Below the pieces are notes generated by a model. That model had not been told where the DNA came from and did no database searches. It saw only the letters and a list, made by a program, of their open reading frames with translations. 64,000 nt of DNA from Tolypeutes matacus (lineage: Eukaryota > Chordata > Mammalia > Cingulata > Chlamyphoridae), in contig JAKSZT010053928.1 in NCBI GenBank assembly GCA_026826555.1, positions 46,011,389-46,075,388 on the forward strand, written 5' to 3'. This document shows positions 1 through 10,974 of this stretch, in pieces; position 1 is the first letter of the stretch; each line of letters opens with the position of its first letter. Made by a program: the position numbers and the translations under genes.

Positions 1-1224
1 CCCTTGTCAGACTTGTGATCCCTCTCAAGACCTTAATGAGAATTCTCCAGTAACCTATTTTCCAGTGTCTATTTTCATTAGACAAAATAGTTGTCTAATG
101 AAATTATTTTGGGCAATATTTCAGGTTTTTCCCCATCCTAGGCTGACAGAGGGGAGGGCCAACTAGAGAGAAATAATATCATGGCATTTTTGGTGGCAAT
201 GGTTTGTTGTTGTTTGGGTGCTGAGTTCTATAGTTCAGCACACACTCTTTAGTCTGAATTGCCTTTGACTAATGTCAAATAATCAATTTCACCCTTAGCG
301 CCACCTTAAAGAAGTCCATGCCATACAAGGACAGATACATGATTTGCAATAAGGTTGTTGTATCTGCCCTCCATTTTGCAAATAGTCTAGAACATTCTCC
401 AAGTTACATTTTCCAAGTTTTGACGTAGCCAAAATCTATATTTTAGAGCCAGTGATGGAATTTTAAGAAATGTGATGGTAAAAGAACTTCATTTTAGACT
501 CTCCCTAAAGGGTGCAGGCAAGACTTCAGTAGGTATTTTTAAAAGCATCTTATCAGAAGTTCTTTATGAATCACGAGAAAATGAACTGGTTGTGTGAAAG
601 TGCTTCACCTTAGCGGCGAATTCAATAACTTTTCTGGTTATGTTATTTATAAAATGAATTTTGCTTATAGATATTCAAATGTATGCAGTTGGTTATAATC
701 CCAGAGAAAATAAGGGGGAAAAATGGATTCCTGAGTCATTAATGTGGAGAATTATCTCAAATACAATAGATTTTCCTCATGACAAATCACACAAAATCTC
801 CATAGCAACCTCACATAATTATGCGTAAGATTTTGGTGCAGTAACAAAACTAAGCCCAGAAGAAAATGTAAAGATAGAGATAGAAGGTGAGATAGATGTG
901 GGACTAAGTGGCACACAGGAAGATTGAAGGGGGATAGTTTTAAGAGGTGAAAAATGCACAGAGGACAAAAAAGATTGTCTGCTTTTGTGCTCTGGAGAGC
1001 ACTAAGTCACTGCAGTATCTGGAAATTGGAGTCTACAGATAATACTGAGGTACCTGCTAGCACCACCACTGTTAAAGTTATGCCAGCACTTCTATTATAA
1101 ATTGTATTTTTCTGAGTTTATAACACGTATAAGAAAGTTTCTCCAGGCAATAAGTTTACATGCAAGTCTGAAACAGAAGTGCTTTGAAAATTATTTTTTG
1201 AATTTAAAAAACCTACTTGAGCTC

Positions 1225-1255
<31 letters not shown>

Positions 1256-1889
1256 GTAGAAGCTCTCTAGATATGCAAATAATATCAACTTTAGCTACTA
1301 CTGAACTTAAGGTAGATGCTTTAACTCAAACATTCCTTGCAATTTAAACAATCATTTCTTGCAAATGAAAGCACACAGAGCTAACTCATGCCCCGGAGTC
1401 GGCGGGCAACCTGGGCCTCCCAATATGATATTATTTAGCCATACATCAGTGCCAGCAATCTAACTTCTGTTATCGGCCATTTATAGAGAGTTGTTGTCCT
1501 ATAATTTTTAAGGATCTTAGTAGCTTAGTTGAGCAATTCAAATCAGGAAAAGAGCTAATAATTTCTGGGAAACTTCCAGACCACAGCAAGACATTGAGAG
1601 GCCAGGTGGTGTGGATGGGTGCAAGAGTTCTTAAGAAAAGGCTACATCCTCAATTTGGTTCAATACATGCTGATTAAGGTTGTTTCTGACTCTGATTTCC
1701 AAGTGGGTGCTGCAAATACAAAGATGGCTAAAAAATAGTTTGTATAATGGGACTGCTCAGAGTCTAAAGTAGGAAACAGGCATATCCACACTATAAATAG
1801 TCAATTTCAATGTAATATACAAGTACTGAGATGGAGCTATGTTTGGGCTTCTGTTGGACCATAGCAGAGGGACACTTAACCCAATGTTT
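1..1889. other. Intronic sequence, no gene seen
   Basis: AT-rich unique-looking sequence with stop codons in all frames and no splice-flanked open segment that I could recognise. It contains a 23-base A run near 1233 and a short CpG-containing patch near 1392-1410 that stands out from its surroundings. I could not place either in a family. If the NCKAP5 assignment of the exon at 49 kb is right, this is deep intron. Confidence 0.5.
1233..1255. repeat. Poly(A) tract
   Basis: An uninterrupted run of about 23 A. The sequence before it is AT-rich with no recognisable LINE, SINE or processed-gene body, so this could be a simple repeat or the tail of an unrecognised retroposon. Confidence 0.8.
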
Positions 1890-2176
1890 CCTAGAGGAGA
1901 CTTGATGAGTCTTAAAGACAGAAAGTGTCAGCAAGATGAAGAGAGGTGGGAAGGCCTTCCATGCGAAGGAAATGGCATAAGCAAAGCTATAGGGGTGTGA
2001 ATGAATGCACAGTGTCCAGTGAGGGGATTCTCAGCTCTTTGGCATTGCCAGAGCATACAGCTTAAAGCAAGGAGTAGTGGGAAAGGCCTGTGGAATTGGA
2101 AACAATTCCTATCAGGCTTTCATGACCAGAAAAAAAACAAAAAGTTGCTCTTAAATCGATGGGGAGCTACTGAAGC
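1890..2176 (-). repeat. L2 remnant, antisense (left part)
   Basis: The text resembles the reverse complement of the L2 3' region: purine-rich phrases such as AGGTGGGAAGGCCTTCCATGC, then GCAAAGC, and GGGGAGCTACTGAAG. L2 is an ancient mammalian LINE. The copy is interrupted at 2177 by a SINE, and matching L2 text resumes near 2825 (GAAGTGACATGACCAGATTT). The family is recalled from its typical wording, not aligned. Confidence 0.5.
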
Positions 2177-2606
2177 TTTTTTTTTTTTAAGGATTTATTT
2201 ATTTACTTTTATCCATTTTTACACCCCCCGCCCCCATTTTTGCTGTTCCTGTGTCCATTTGCTGGGTGACTCTGTGTCCGTTTCCTGCCCGCTCCTCATC
2301 CTTCTCCTACTGTCTTCACTGGGATTTGATCCTCAGAACCTCCGATGTGGGAGAGAGGCGTCCTACCGCCTGTGCCACCTTAGTTCCTGGTTTTTCAGTG
2401 CATCTCGTCTTGCTCTCCCTGTTACGTCATCATCTTGCTGCATGGCGTGCAGGGCCTGGAGGCTCACCCACTCGCAGGACCTGGTGGCCACATGCCTTCT
2501 ATATTTTTCTTTTTTTAAATTTTTACTGGGAGGTTCTGGGAATCGAACCCAGGTCCTTCCACATGGAAGTTGGACACACAACCACCCGAGCCACATCTGT
2601 CTCCCT
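2177..2606 (-). mobile_element. DAS-like tRNA-derived SINE, antisense, copy 1
   Basis: Read on the minus strand, this starts with a tRNA-like head and ends in an A-rich tail (the T run at 2177 on the plus strand). The RNA polymerase III B box is intact: GGGTTCGATTCCC is the reverse complement of 2538-2550. An A-box-like TGGCTCGGGTGG lies at 2582-2593. A second tRNA-like unit lies around 2340-2390, so the body is dimeric, as in copy 2 at 15569-15958. The tail region GGATTTATTTATTTA is typical of DAS-type SINEs. I saw no clear target-site duplication. The open frames crossing it are accidental. Confidence 0.75.
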
Positions 2607-2824
2607 GCTATATCTCTTAAGGTTGACCAAAGATACCCAAAGTTACAGTCTTTTCCCATTTAGGATGGTCATATAATAAATCAGGCTTAGTTTATCACCA
2701 GCATTCCAAAAACCAGACCTAGGGAGAAAAACTAGGTCTGGGGACACATGCATGGTTTCTAATGTAATAAATGTTTAGCCTACCTTGATTATCACAAAAT
2801 CAGGACAGCGAGAATATTTGCATT
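2607..2824. other. Unassigned sequence between SINE and resumed L2
   Basis: This stretch separates the SINE from the point where antisense L2 text resumes, so it is probably a further nested insertion. It contains a short inverted pair around 2719 (CCAGACCTAG) and 2735 (CTAGGTCTGG) that could form a hairpin. I could not assign it to a family. Confidence 0.35.
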
Positions 2825-2960
2825 ACTAAAGTATTTTAAACAAAGAAGTGACATGACCAGATTTACACTTTAGGTAAACTCACACTTCATTTTAGAGGAT
2901 GGAATTAGGGGACTAAGATGAAAAACAAGGAGACTGATAAAGGAGGTCGTATTTGAAGCA
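2825..2960 (-). repeat. L2 remnant, antisense (right part)
   Basis: The phrase AAGAAGTGACATGACCAGAT followed by a decayed continuation is the usual antisense L2 wording. It continues the L2 copy broken at 2176 and shows that the SINE and the neighbouring segment inserted into an older L2. Confidence 0.5.
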
Positions 2961-3394
2961 CAAACCTTTCTAGTGATTCATTTCCCTCAGTTCTGAATAT
3001 CAGGGTGTAAGCACAGTCTCCATGCAACCTTATTTCTGCCCTCTCTAACCATGAAGATCTTTACTTAAATTCATTATTTTGAGAATGATCTTAGCTATGT
3101 CCTGTTAACATTAAAATGTTAATTAAATTGGTTTAATTTGCTTTAAAGAAACTATTCTAATTTTAAGGACTGATTTAGTTCATTTCTTTGCATTCAAGCA
3201 GAACATAGAAGTGATTGTGGGCATATAAGAATTTATTCTGTTTAAAAGCTATAAGAAAAAAAAGTCTAATTTTACATTAGTCACTGTGTGTGTGTATGTG
3301 TGTGTATCACCCAACTAAGAGGAATAAATGTTAGGGGGCTAAAGTTTTGGAAGAATTTGCAATAAAGAGTCTAAAATCTAGGGCTGGAGAAGCA
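2961..3394. other. Intronic sequence with short TG repeat
   Basis: Unassigned AT-rich sequence. It carries a short (TG)n tract near 3284-3305. No gene or transposon end was recognised. Confidence 0.4.
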
Positions 3395-3560
3395 TTCATT
3401 CATTCCTTATTCAATCAACCATCCATCCATCCATCCAACATTTTTGAGGGCCTACAAGGTGACAGGGACTGTTCTGGACAAGAATGAAGTAGTGATATGC
3501 AAAACAGAAAGTTTTGTCATTATGGAAATTATAATCGAGCAGGGATGACAAACATTAATC
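3395..3560 (-). repeat. L2 3' end, antisense, with (CATC)n
   Basis: ATTCATTCATTCC, then a CATC tandem at 3419-3437, then GAGGGCCTACAAGGTGACAG and ACTGTTCTGGAC. This is the reverse complement of the L2 3' terminus, where a tetranucleotide tail follows the 'accumulated/size' region. The CATC run is probably an expansion of that tail. Confidence 0.6.
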
Positions 3561-3858
3561 AATTTCCTTTCGAAAACTAATGCAGATATACATTGGAATG
3601 CCCTTTATCCAAGTCTCACTGCTTTTCAAGTTGATAAAAATCTCAATTCCATGGCATTTTCCAAATGTCCACTAGCAGTCATTGAACTGTATGAGCAATC
3701 GGAATGTTGACAATGAATGCGGCTCTCTAGAAAATATTTTAAAGGACTTTTTCTATATAAGGCAAAGGAAGACTTCATTATATCTCCTATTACCCCTAAG
3801 TAGTAATTAGAAGGTATAATATCCAGACTTCCAAATCATAAAATTTTAGGTGTCTGTA

Positions 3859-4400
3859 TTAGCCTAAGGGGTGCTGATGCAAAGTACCAGAAATCTGTTG
3901 GCTTTTATAAAGGGTATTTATTTGGGGTAGAAGCTTATAGTTACAAGGCCCTAAAGAGTCCAACTCAAGGTATCATAAGAGGTACTTTCTCACCCAAAGT
4001 CTGTTGCCACGTGTTGAAGCAAGATGGCCGCTGATATCTGTGAGGGTTCAGCCTTCCTCTTTCCTCTTAAGCCTCCGTGGGCCCAGCTTCTTCTGATCTC
4101 AGCTCTAGGCTGGCATAAGGGTTGTCTCTCAGGGCTTCTCAGCTTCTCTGGTCTCTTTTCAAGGTCAGCTGTAAACTATCAGGCAGATGCCTCATCTTTC
4201 CTCAGGGCTCCAACGTCAAAACCAAGTTCTCTTCTCTGTTGTGTCTTTTTCTGTGTATCCATTTCTCTGTGTTCTTGACTGAGAGTCCATTTATATAGCC
4301 CACCAAGAGGGCTGAGACTCAACCCTGCACGCCCTAATGATGTGGTCGAATCAAAGCCCTATCTTAATTTAATCAAGTAAACGTAAAGCCAATGAAAAAG
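3859..4400 (+). mobile_element. Xenarthran-type ~0.6 kb interspersed element, copy 1
   Basis: Begins AAGGGGTGCTGATGCAAAGT, runs through AAGGGTATTTATTTGGGGTA, CAAGATGGCCGC and GGTCAGCTGTA-ACTATCAGG, and ends with TCGAATCAAAGCC and TTAATCAAGTAAA. Copy 2 at 5497-6154 shares these blocks in the same order and orientation. I recall this element from xenarthran genomes; its class (LTR-like or DNA transposon) is not clear to me. Copy 1 lacks the last ~100 bp present in copy 2. The short open frame inside it is not a gene. Confidence 0.65.
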
Positions 4401-5496
4401 ATTGAAGATGACTTAAAGCCAGAAAAGAAAATTTGCCAATAAGTAATCCCAGCACCGTCAAATTTTGTGACTTCAAATAAAACTCAGATGCAATCCCCAA
4501 GTCTGCTATACTTAACGAGGAAAGAAAATATTTCCAGCTCGATATCAATATTTTGAAAACAAAAATTCAAGGGAAGAATTTTTTCTTGTTGTGTGGGATA
4601 TTAACATTTCAGATCTTGAGAAGTTTTGTCTGTTAACATGAATCATAATAAGATGATTTGTCAGTAGATATATGCAGAATTTTTATTCAAATCTCTGTAC
4701 ATTTTTATTTGCATATAAAGTGGCACATTTACATTCAACAACAACTAGCCCTGAAGGAGTGATATTTAATGGGAGAATAAAATAATCTAGTCAGGCTATA
4801 AACATTGTCTTTAGGGCAACGGGCAACAGTTTAAGATAGCCTCATAATCACTCATGGAAATACCAGGCTATTCTCAAACTGAGACAGAGAAAATTGAAGC
4901 TACAAATATTGTGATTTCATCTGAATAAAATATCTGTTTTTACTTACCCACCATTTTAAGAGTTTTAAACGTAAAAATCAATGAGCTCTTAAATTTTAAT
5001 TTTTGATTCTATATGAAGACCTCAAACAATTATTTTAAGTACAAATAATAAGTACTGTAAATATTTTACTCCACACCATGTTAACCACCCAAAATTGCTT
5101 TAGTTTTCAGCTAAGATGATGACAGTATATAAAAACTTATTAGCATTTATCTAGCTAATGATTCCAGCAATTTAAAACAGCCTTTTCGGGCATCTCATTG
5201 CCTGGCTGACATACTTTGGAACTCTTTTGACAAAGCCTCGTTTTCTGAGATTTTAGGTCATGTTTCCCTGAATAGTTGTAGTGTCTGAATATATTTGAAG
5301 TTATAGTCTTGCATGAAAAATAGAAAAAGTAGGAGTTAGTTTATTTTGCCTACCCTCATAATTTTGGGTGAGGTATTCTTTTTTTTTTTTTTAGGTATCA
5401 TAATCTTTGGGATGTGGAATAAGCAGGTTGACCTTGGGCAATTCAATGATCTCTATAGAACTTTCTAATCTATTATTTGGTATATAAGATTGCATT
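4401..5496. other. Intronic sequence, no gene seen
   Basis: The spacer between the two copies of the 0.6 kb element. It is AT-rich and contains a T run near 5379-5392. I recognised no other repeat and no splice-bounded open segment. Confidence 0.45.
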
Positions 5497-6154
5497 ATTC
5501 AGCTAAAGGGGTGCTGATGCAAAGTACCAGAACTCTGTTGGTTTTCATAAAGGGTATTTATTTGGGGCAGAAGATTACAGTCACAAGGCCATAAGCCTAA
5601 GTTACTTCCCTCACCAAAGTCTCTTACCACATGTTGGAACAAGATAGCTGCTGGTCTCTGCAAGGGTTCAGGCTTTCTCTTCCTCCTAAGGCTCCATGAT
5701 CCCAGTTCCTTCATTTCTCAGCTGTAGTCTAGCATAAAGCTTGTCTCTCTTCCTGGGGCTTGTTTCTTTCTGGGCTCAGCTGCGCTGCTCTTTTTACAAG
5801 GTCAGCTGTAGACTATCAGGCTCATTCTCTTCCTGGGGCCTCTGCCATGTCTAATGGAGCCTTCTCTCCTAACTCATATATGTGCTTCTCTGTGTATTTA
5901 CTTCCCAATCCTCCAGCATCAAAACTCCAACTCTCTCCTCTGCTTTGTCATTTTCTCTGTGAGTGCTGCCCACAAGGAGGCGGGGACTCCACATCCTACT
6001 GACATGGCTGAATCAAAGCCTTTATCATAATTTAATCAAGTAAAAGTGAAACCTCTGAATTTAATACAATCTAATATGCCCAGAGGAACAGACTAGTTTA
6101 CAAACACAATCCAATATCTATTTTTGGAATTCATAAACAATACCAAACTGCTAC
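5497..6154 (+). mobile_element. Xenarthran-type ~0.66 kb interspersed element, copy 2
   Basis: Same opening (CTAAAGGGGTGCTGATGCAA) and internal landmarks as copy 1, with a fuller 3' part: AAGTGAAACCTCTGAATTTA, CCCAGAGGAACAGACTAG and TTGGAATTCATAAACAATAC, ending near CTGCTACA. The two copies lie about 1.05 kb apart in direct orientation and differ by many substitutions and indels. That argues for two old insertions rather than a recent duplication. No coding capacity is visible. Confidence 0.65.
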
Positions 6155-7444
6155 ACAGACCAACTGCTAAAGAATTCCCCAGGCCAAGACTGCTGGGGAT
6201 CTGGTTGCTTAACCTGATAGGTCATGATAACATTGACGGAGTGTGTGGCCAAGGATCAAAAAGGGATTTGAGGTCCCTGGGGTGGCAAAGGCATTCTCAA
6301 CCAGCGACACAGGAGCCTGCAGAAGTGTTATATGCTGAGCATAAGGATGGACAATTGGGAAGTTAGTGAGAAATGAGAACAATCTCTGCAAATGCCCTGA
6401 AGTTACACTTCCTGGCCAACTTTTAGAGAGAACTATGCTCAGAAGTCCAGGGAAGAGATTGATACAGCAAGCCAGGACCAGAGGATCTGTAAGGTGCCTT
6501 CTAGCCTTAAAAACTGTGAAAATATATTCTCTCTTGCATATTAGGTAAATATGAATCCAGCTTCCTCTTTCCCCAAGTGTGTCAAGCCTTTTGGTGACAG
6601 TAGCCCATAATTCAAGCTTTAGATTTGCAAGCCCATTTTATGAGGTCTTAACTCTTAAGCTCTTGGTTTTCTTATCAAAGTTCTCTTCCCTCGAGTTTGC
6701 AAAGAACCACATTGTAATTGAGAATTCAGCATCCACTGCTCAGGCCAAGGCCGTTTGAATACTGCCCAAAGTTCCTTTCAAGGCCTGTCCACCCAGAGCC
6801 TTGGCTGCATCCTCAGCTTCTAACAAGACAAGCTCTCTTGTTAGCAAAAAACTGTGGAATCAAAATAGAGGCAGCTAACTTTAAATGTTCCTTTCTGGCT
6901 TCTCTTTCACCAGCATCTGGACAATGGGTCCTGAGCCAGTTTCTCAGCATATGTTCTTCTGGAAATTTCATTCAAATTGACAATGGGAAATGAATTTGGC
7001 TAATAGAAAAACTGCCTCATTTTGGACCCCAAGCCAGTAGGATTTCTGGTGCATCTTCTCTGGCAGCCAACTCCCTGGGTTTAAGCAGTCCGTATAAATA
7101 ACTGGCTGGCAGGCCAACCTGATAAAATCATTATCTGAATGTGAACACATGCTCAGCACACCAACCCCCATCTTTTACAGGCAGCAGCCCCAAAGTAGGG
7201 AGGTGGGCAGTTCCTCTATCAAGATACTACCAATGTCACTGCCAAGTCTGATGGACTTGTCCTGCCTGTCAGGAGGTCATGCATCAGATTTTACTTTGGT
7301 ATGCCCTGGCTGGTCCTCTCTCCTTTCCTAGAGCCTCTATCCAAGAAACTCTTGATGGGGGGAGGGGAGTTATTGCTGTAGTCTGCATTTATAACTTTTG
7401 CTAAATTATGTCTATGGGAAGCACTTGCCTTGTGGGCAGTGGTA
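6155..7444. other. Intronic sequence, no gene seen
   Basis: Mixed composition, slightly GC-richer than its surroundings at 6700-7350. The open frames are short, overlap on both strands and lack splice context. A CATGCATG alternating tract sits at 7455-7467 at the border with the next L2. Confidence 0.4.
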
Positions 7445-8080
7445 CCTTATTCATGCATGCATGCATGTATTTATTCATGATTTACTTGTTGAACATCTAA
7501 TAGTAAAATGTATGAAACGCAATGAGTACTATGGAAAGGCAAAAGCAGGGAGGGGGTCACCGAGTGTTGGGATTGTGATTTCAAGGAGGGTGGTCAGGGA
7601 AGGCTCACTTTTGAGGGACCATCTGAAGGAGGGAGGTGATGAGCCAGAGGGTATATGAGAGGGGAGGCCAGTTGCAGAGCCCTGTTAGCCACCCCCGAAG
7701 GGTGTTGTGTTTTACTTCATGGCACACAAGTGACATGCCGTGACATATAGTACAACAAGGTCATTCTCTGTGCAGGATAATCAGAAGGGCAAGTTCAGAA
7801 GCAGGGAGACCAGGTGGGAGGTTGTCGGCTTGGTCCAGGTAGATCTGAGAGGTCGCAGTGGAGACGGTGGGGAGGGGATGGGTTCCGAACTTTTTTTGAA
7901 GAGAATGCAGACGCGATTTCCTGATGGCTGCGACGTGGGGTATGAGAGAAAGGGAGGAGTCAAGGAAGGTGGCAAAGTTGACCTGTGCCACTTTAAGGTG
8001 CTTTGCAGGTTTGAGATAGGGAAGCGCATAGGAGGAGCAAGCAGGCGTCGCGGCAGTGCTGGCCTCATGCTCCAGGTAAA
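7445..8080 (-). repeat. L2 remnant, antisense (~0.6 kb)
   Basis: Purine-rich plus-strand text typical of antisense L2: TCAGGGAAGGCTCACTTT, GAGCCAGAGGG, AGCAGGGAGACCAGGTGGGA, AGGGAGGAGTCAAGGAAGGT. The 163-codon open frame at 7740-8231 and the opposing minus-strand frames (about 95-112 codons) are by-products of this low-stop purine-rich L2 text, not genes. Confidence 0.65.
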
Positions 8081-8175
8081 GAGCAGGAGGCCCTGGCACT
8101 GTGTTCTTTATGAAACAAGGACATCATCCCAGACATGGGGAAAACAACTTAGTCACATAGCAACAAACAATAGCC

Positions 8176-8425
8176 TTCACCTAGTGATGCCTGAGTGTTT
8201 AGCACTCTATATTTTTAGTCAACCCTCATAAAAATCTTATAGGGTAGATGATATGATTATTATTACTACTACTATGATTATTTACAGATGAAAAAAATTT
8301 TAAGGCTCAGAGAAGTGAAATTACTGGCCTAAAGCTCCTCAGTTTACTGGTACCAAGTTTCAAACTTGGGTCAGCTGCCTCCAAAGTCGGGTTTTTAAAT
8401 CCTTACACCACCAGGCTTCACATAA
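8176..8425 (-). repeat. MIR SINE remnant, antisense
   Basis: Shows the reverse-complement MIR order: an ordering around CTCATAAAAATCTTATAGGG, a run of ATTATTA, TTTACAGATGAAAAA, GGCTCAGAGAAGTGAAAT, then the decayed tRNA-related part (CAAACTTGGGTCAGCTGCCT). MIR is an ancient tRNA-derived mammalian SINE. Confidence 0.75.
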
Positions 8426-8524
8426 AGCCACAGAGGCACCAGGTGCTTTTTACTCATTCTTTCTCTTGAAGCTATTAACCACTTTGCTTTTGTTGTTATG
8501 AATCTGTCAGCTAAGCTTTTATCC

Positions 8525-9200
8525 ATTCAGTCAGTAACCATCAATTAATTGTCCACTGTGCATAGCAAGCACCAGGCTGGTTCTGGGGACCCAATGTTGT
8601 GCAAACACATATATGCCCCCTACCTTCTTAGCGCTTGCTTTCTAGGAATAGAAGCCAATATAAAATGCCAACGATAATAAGTACTTTAAAGGAGCAGTTC
8701 AGAGTGTCGTGAGGACAGGAGTCTGGGGAAAGTGTAATGACTGAGCTGAGCTAAGGCCAGTAGGAACTAACCAGGCAAAGAAGGAGTGTTCCATGCAGAG
8801 AGACCATGTGGAGGTTACTGTGGCAGGAGGAAACGTAGCACATGCAGGGAATTTAAAAGAAAGGCTGCCTCATCGAAGCTCAGGGAGCAAGAAGTGGAGT
8901 GGTACAAGATGAAACTAGAGATGGAGAAGGCCTGTACGGAACTCATAGGTGGAGTGCCCGATTTGTCATCCAAACTGCCACACTTTGAGACTGCTAAAAT
9001 GCTAAATGGGACAGTTCTCCAGAACAACTGGGAGAAAGCAGGGCTACCCTGGCCAAAGGAGAATGATGGCCATAGTATATATGGACCAGGTTAAGGAGTT
9101 CTGCCCTTATAATAAGAGTGATGGGGAAACATTAATGTGTTTTAGTAAAAGTAGGAGGGTTGGCACAATCAGATCTACTTTTTGAAAAGATCAAATTGGA
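8525..9200 (-). repeat. L2 remnant, antisense (left part)
   Basis: Antisense L2 wording: GCACCAGGCTGGTTCTGGGG, GGAACTAACCAGGCAAAG with TTCCATGCAGAGAGACCATG, GAGTGGTACAAGATGAAACT, CACAATCAGATCTACTTT. A short segment around 8965-9060 does not fit L2 and may be a small nested insertion. The copy is split by an L1-like 3' end and resumes at 9379. Confidence 0.6.
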
Positions 9201-9378
9201 GTTCAGATAATAGTATTGTACCAATATCTGATTCCTCGTTTAGATGTTGTACTATGGTTATGTAAAATGTTACTGTTGGGGAAGCTGGGTGAAGGGTATA
9301 GGGAACATACTGTTCTATTTTTGCAACTTCTTGTGAGTCTAAAATTATTTCAAAATAGAAAGTATCCTTTTGTTTTCT
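9201..9378 (+). mobile_element. L1-type 3' end, sense, nested in L2
   Basis: The phrases GTACTATGGTTATGTAAAAT, GGGGAAGCTGGGTGAAGGGT, TTTTTGCAACTTCTTGTGAG and AAAATTATTTCAAAATAGAA match what I recall of an old L1 3' terminus. The flanking text on both sides is antisense L2, so this is a later insertion. Only the terminal ~180 bp is present, as usual for 5'-truncated LINE copies. Confidence 0.55.
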
Positions 9379-9540
9379 TTTAAAGCTCACTGTTCGGTTA
9401 CTGAGAACAGATAGGAGGTGGGTCAGCTGGGAATGTAGACTTGGGAGAGGAGAAGAGTTCTGGAGCCCAACCAGGAGTCGTGGGTATCATGCAGTGAAAT
9501 CATGTGGAGGAGGTGGAAAAAGTGAACTGATTCAAGAAAT
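9379..9540 (-). repeat. L2 remnant, antisense (right part)
   Basis: Resumes the L2 broken at 9200: CTCACTGTTCGG corresponds to the 'tcactctggctg' region, followed by purine-rich text (GGAGAGGAGAAGAGTTCTGG, GGAGGAGGTGGAAAAAGTGA). Confidence 0.5.
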
Positions 9541-10932
9541 ACTTAAGATATAAATGTAACCAGCTCCTCTGGATGCCCATCTCCTTATGTTCCCTGAGAG
9601 GTCCTGCCAAGGGGATCCCCAGACACCTCAACAACTGTGAGTAGTTTTGGAGTGGGAGAGAGAAGAGTTTCAGTTATTTTTTTAAAAAAAGCAAAGAATG
9701 GCAAGCTAATAGCAATGACTTGCAGTGTTAGAGAAAGATGAGGTTTTTAAAAAATTGTCTTTTCTCACGAGGAAGTGGAATTGTTCACTTTCTCCCATGG
9801 TAGAATGTGTTTTAGTGCATGTACTTCGTGGAAGGAGTGCTGGAGAATTTGAGGAAGAAAGGAGCGTTGGCCCCTCAGCCAGGAACAAAGGGCACTGCCC
9901 GGGAGTTGGGAGAAGGGTAGGCCAAGGGCTAGCCAGGTGCTACTGCCTTACCAAGCAAGAGAAAGCAGGGCTAGGGGGCTGCCTCTTCAAACACTTTCTG
10001 CAAGCTGGTGTCTTCCAGGTGGCTGGGAAAAGCAAATCCCTTCACCATGCTATCATCATCTCATCACTTTTCCCCAGGGAAACAAAATATAATTTCCCCT
10101 AAACCAAAGGCTCCAGATAACAGGGTTTGAATTTGCCATGTATAAACAATTAAAACTCTCTCTCCCTCTCTTCCTCTCTCTATGGAAAGACAGCAGTGAA
10201 AGGGAAGGAGTTGACATGAAATTTTTAGATTGTTAAGGAGGGAGAGGCAGGGAAAGATGTGTGCTCAAAATAAACTGCTTTTGAAAAAAAAATGTGCTTG
10301 AGGGCTATTTTTGGGAGAGCATTTTTTAATATTACTCAGCACAAGAGAGAAGACACCCATCTGTATTGGAAGATTTCTAAGAAGAAATGTTTTGGTATTT
10401 ACATATTTTCCTTTATTTGCTTGCATGTCTTTGGAAAATTCCTAAATTTTAGCTCTTCTTTCTTATGTGTCTTCTTATATCTTGTAAACCCAGCCCAACT
10501 GGGCAGAAGTTTGCAGTTCTGACAAGTCACTTTTGCCAGATATTGAACTGTCCTTCATTCATTAACCATCAGCAACAAAATGTTGTCTTTATCATTTTCT
10601 ATAGCATGGCGGTGGCAAGAGTCAGGGAGAAGAAGGGGTTTGTTTGCTTTGAGCGGGTCTTAACTTCCACTCTGTATTTCTCATGAAATTTCATCATTGC
10701 AGTATGATGTATGGGTTTGTGGTGTTGGCAGTGGCACTGGTGGTGTAGTTTGGGAGCATAAGGAAGTGATAATATTGGCACAGTATTGCTGTAACAATGT
10801 TTTTCAAAGTCCCCAAGAACTAGCCCCACCCAAAAAAGAAATGCAGAATTTGCATTTTGTCAACTGGATAGATGGAGAAAATAGTGGATAGAAATTTATG
10901 ATATTGGAAACAATAGTCTCCAAATAAAACAT
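9541..10932. other. Intronic sequence, no gene seen
   Basis: Unassigned. It contains a short CT-rich tract near 10155-10182. Several open frames of 60-125 codons overlap on both strands and lack splice signals or coding-type composition. Confidence 0.4.
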
Positions 10933-10974
10933 GATAGATAGACAGACAGACAGACAGACACACACACACAGATA
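10933..10974. repeat. Compound microsatellite (GATA/GACA/CA)
   Basis: GATAGATA passes into five GACA-type units, then (CA)n, then GATAG. The graded motif change is typical of an evolving simple repeat. Confidence 0.9.

Noticed and set aside
1233..1255. Poly(A) as tail of a processed pseudogene
   Set aside because: No gene-like or retroposon body and no polyadenylation signal at the right distance upstream.
1392..1410. CpG-rich snippet as a CpG island
   Set aside because: About 20 bp only; far below island size.
2538..2593. Possible tRNA gene (perfect A and B boxes)
   Set aside because: It is the tRNA-like head of a SINE: it lacks a foldable acceptor stem and is followed by the SINE body and A-rich tail.
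2001..2663. 220-codon open frame on the plus strand (and overlapping 141-codon and 98-codon frames)
   Set aside because: It runs through the antisense SINE and L2 remnant; frames are open on both strands over the same repeat bases, and there is no splice context or protein similarity.
3419..3437. Short regularly repeated CATC units as a CRISPR-like or satellite array
   Set aside because: Only about five tetranucleotide units, at an L2 3' end; a simple repeat.
7740..8231. 163-codon plus-strand frame
   Set aside because: It lies in antisense L2 and continues into antisense MIR; purine-rich L2 text is naturally low in stops.
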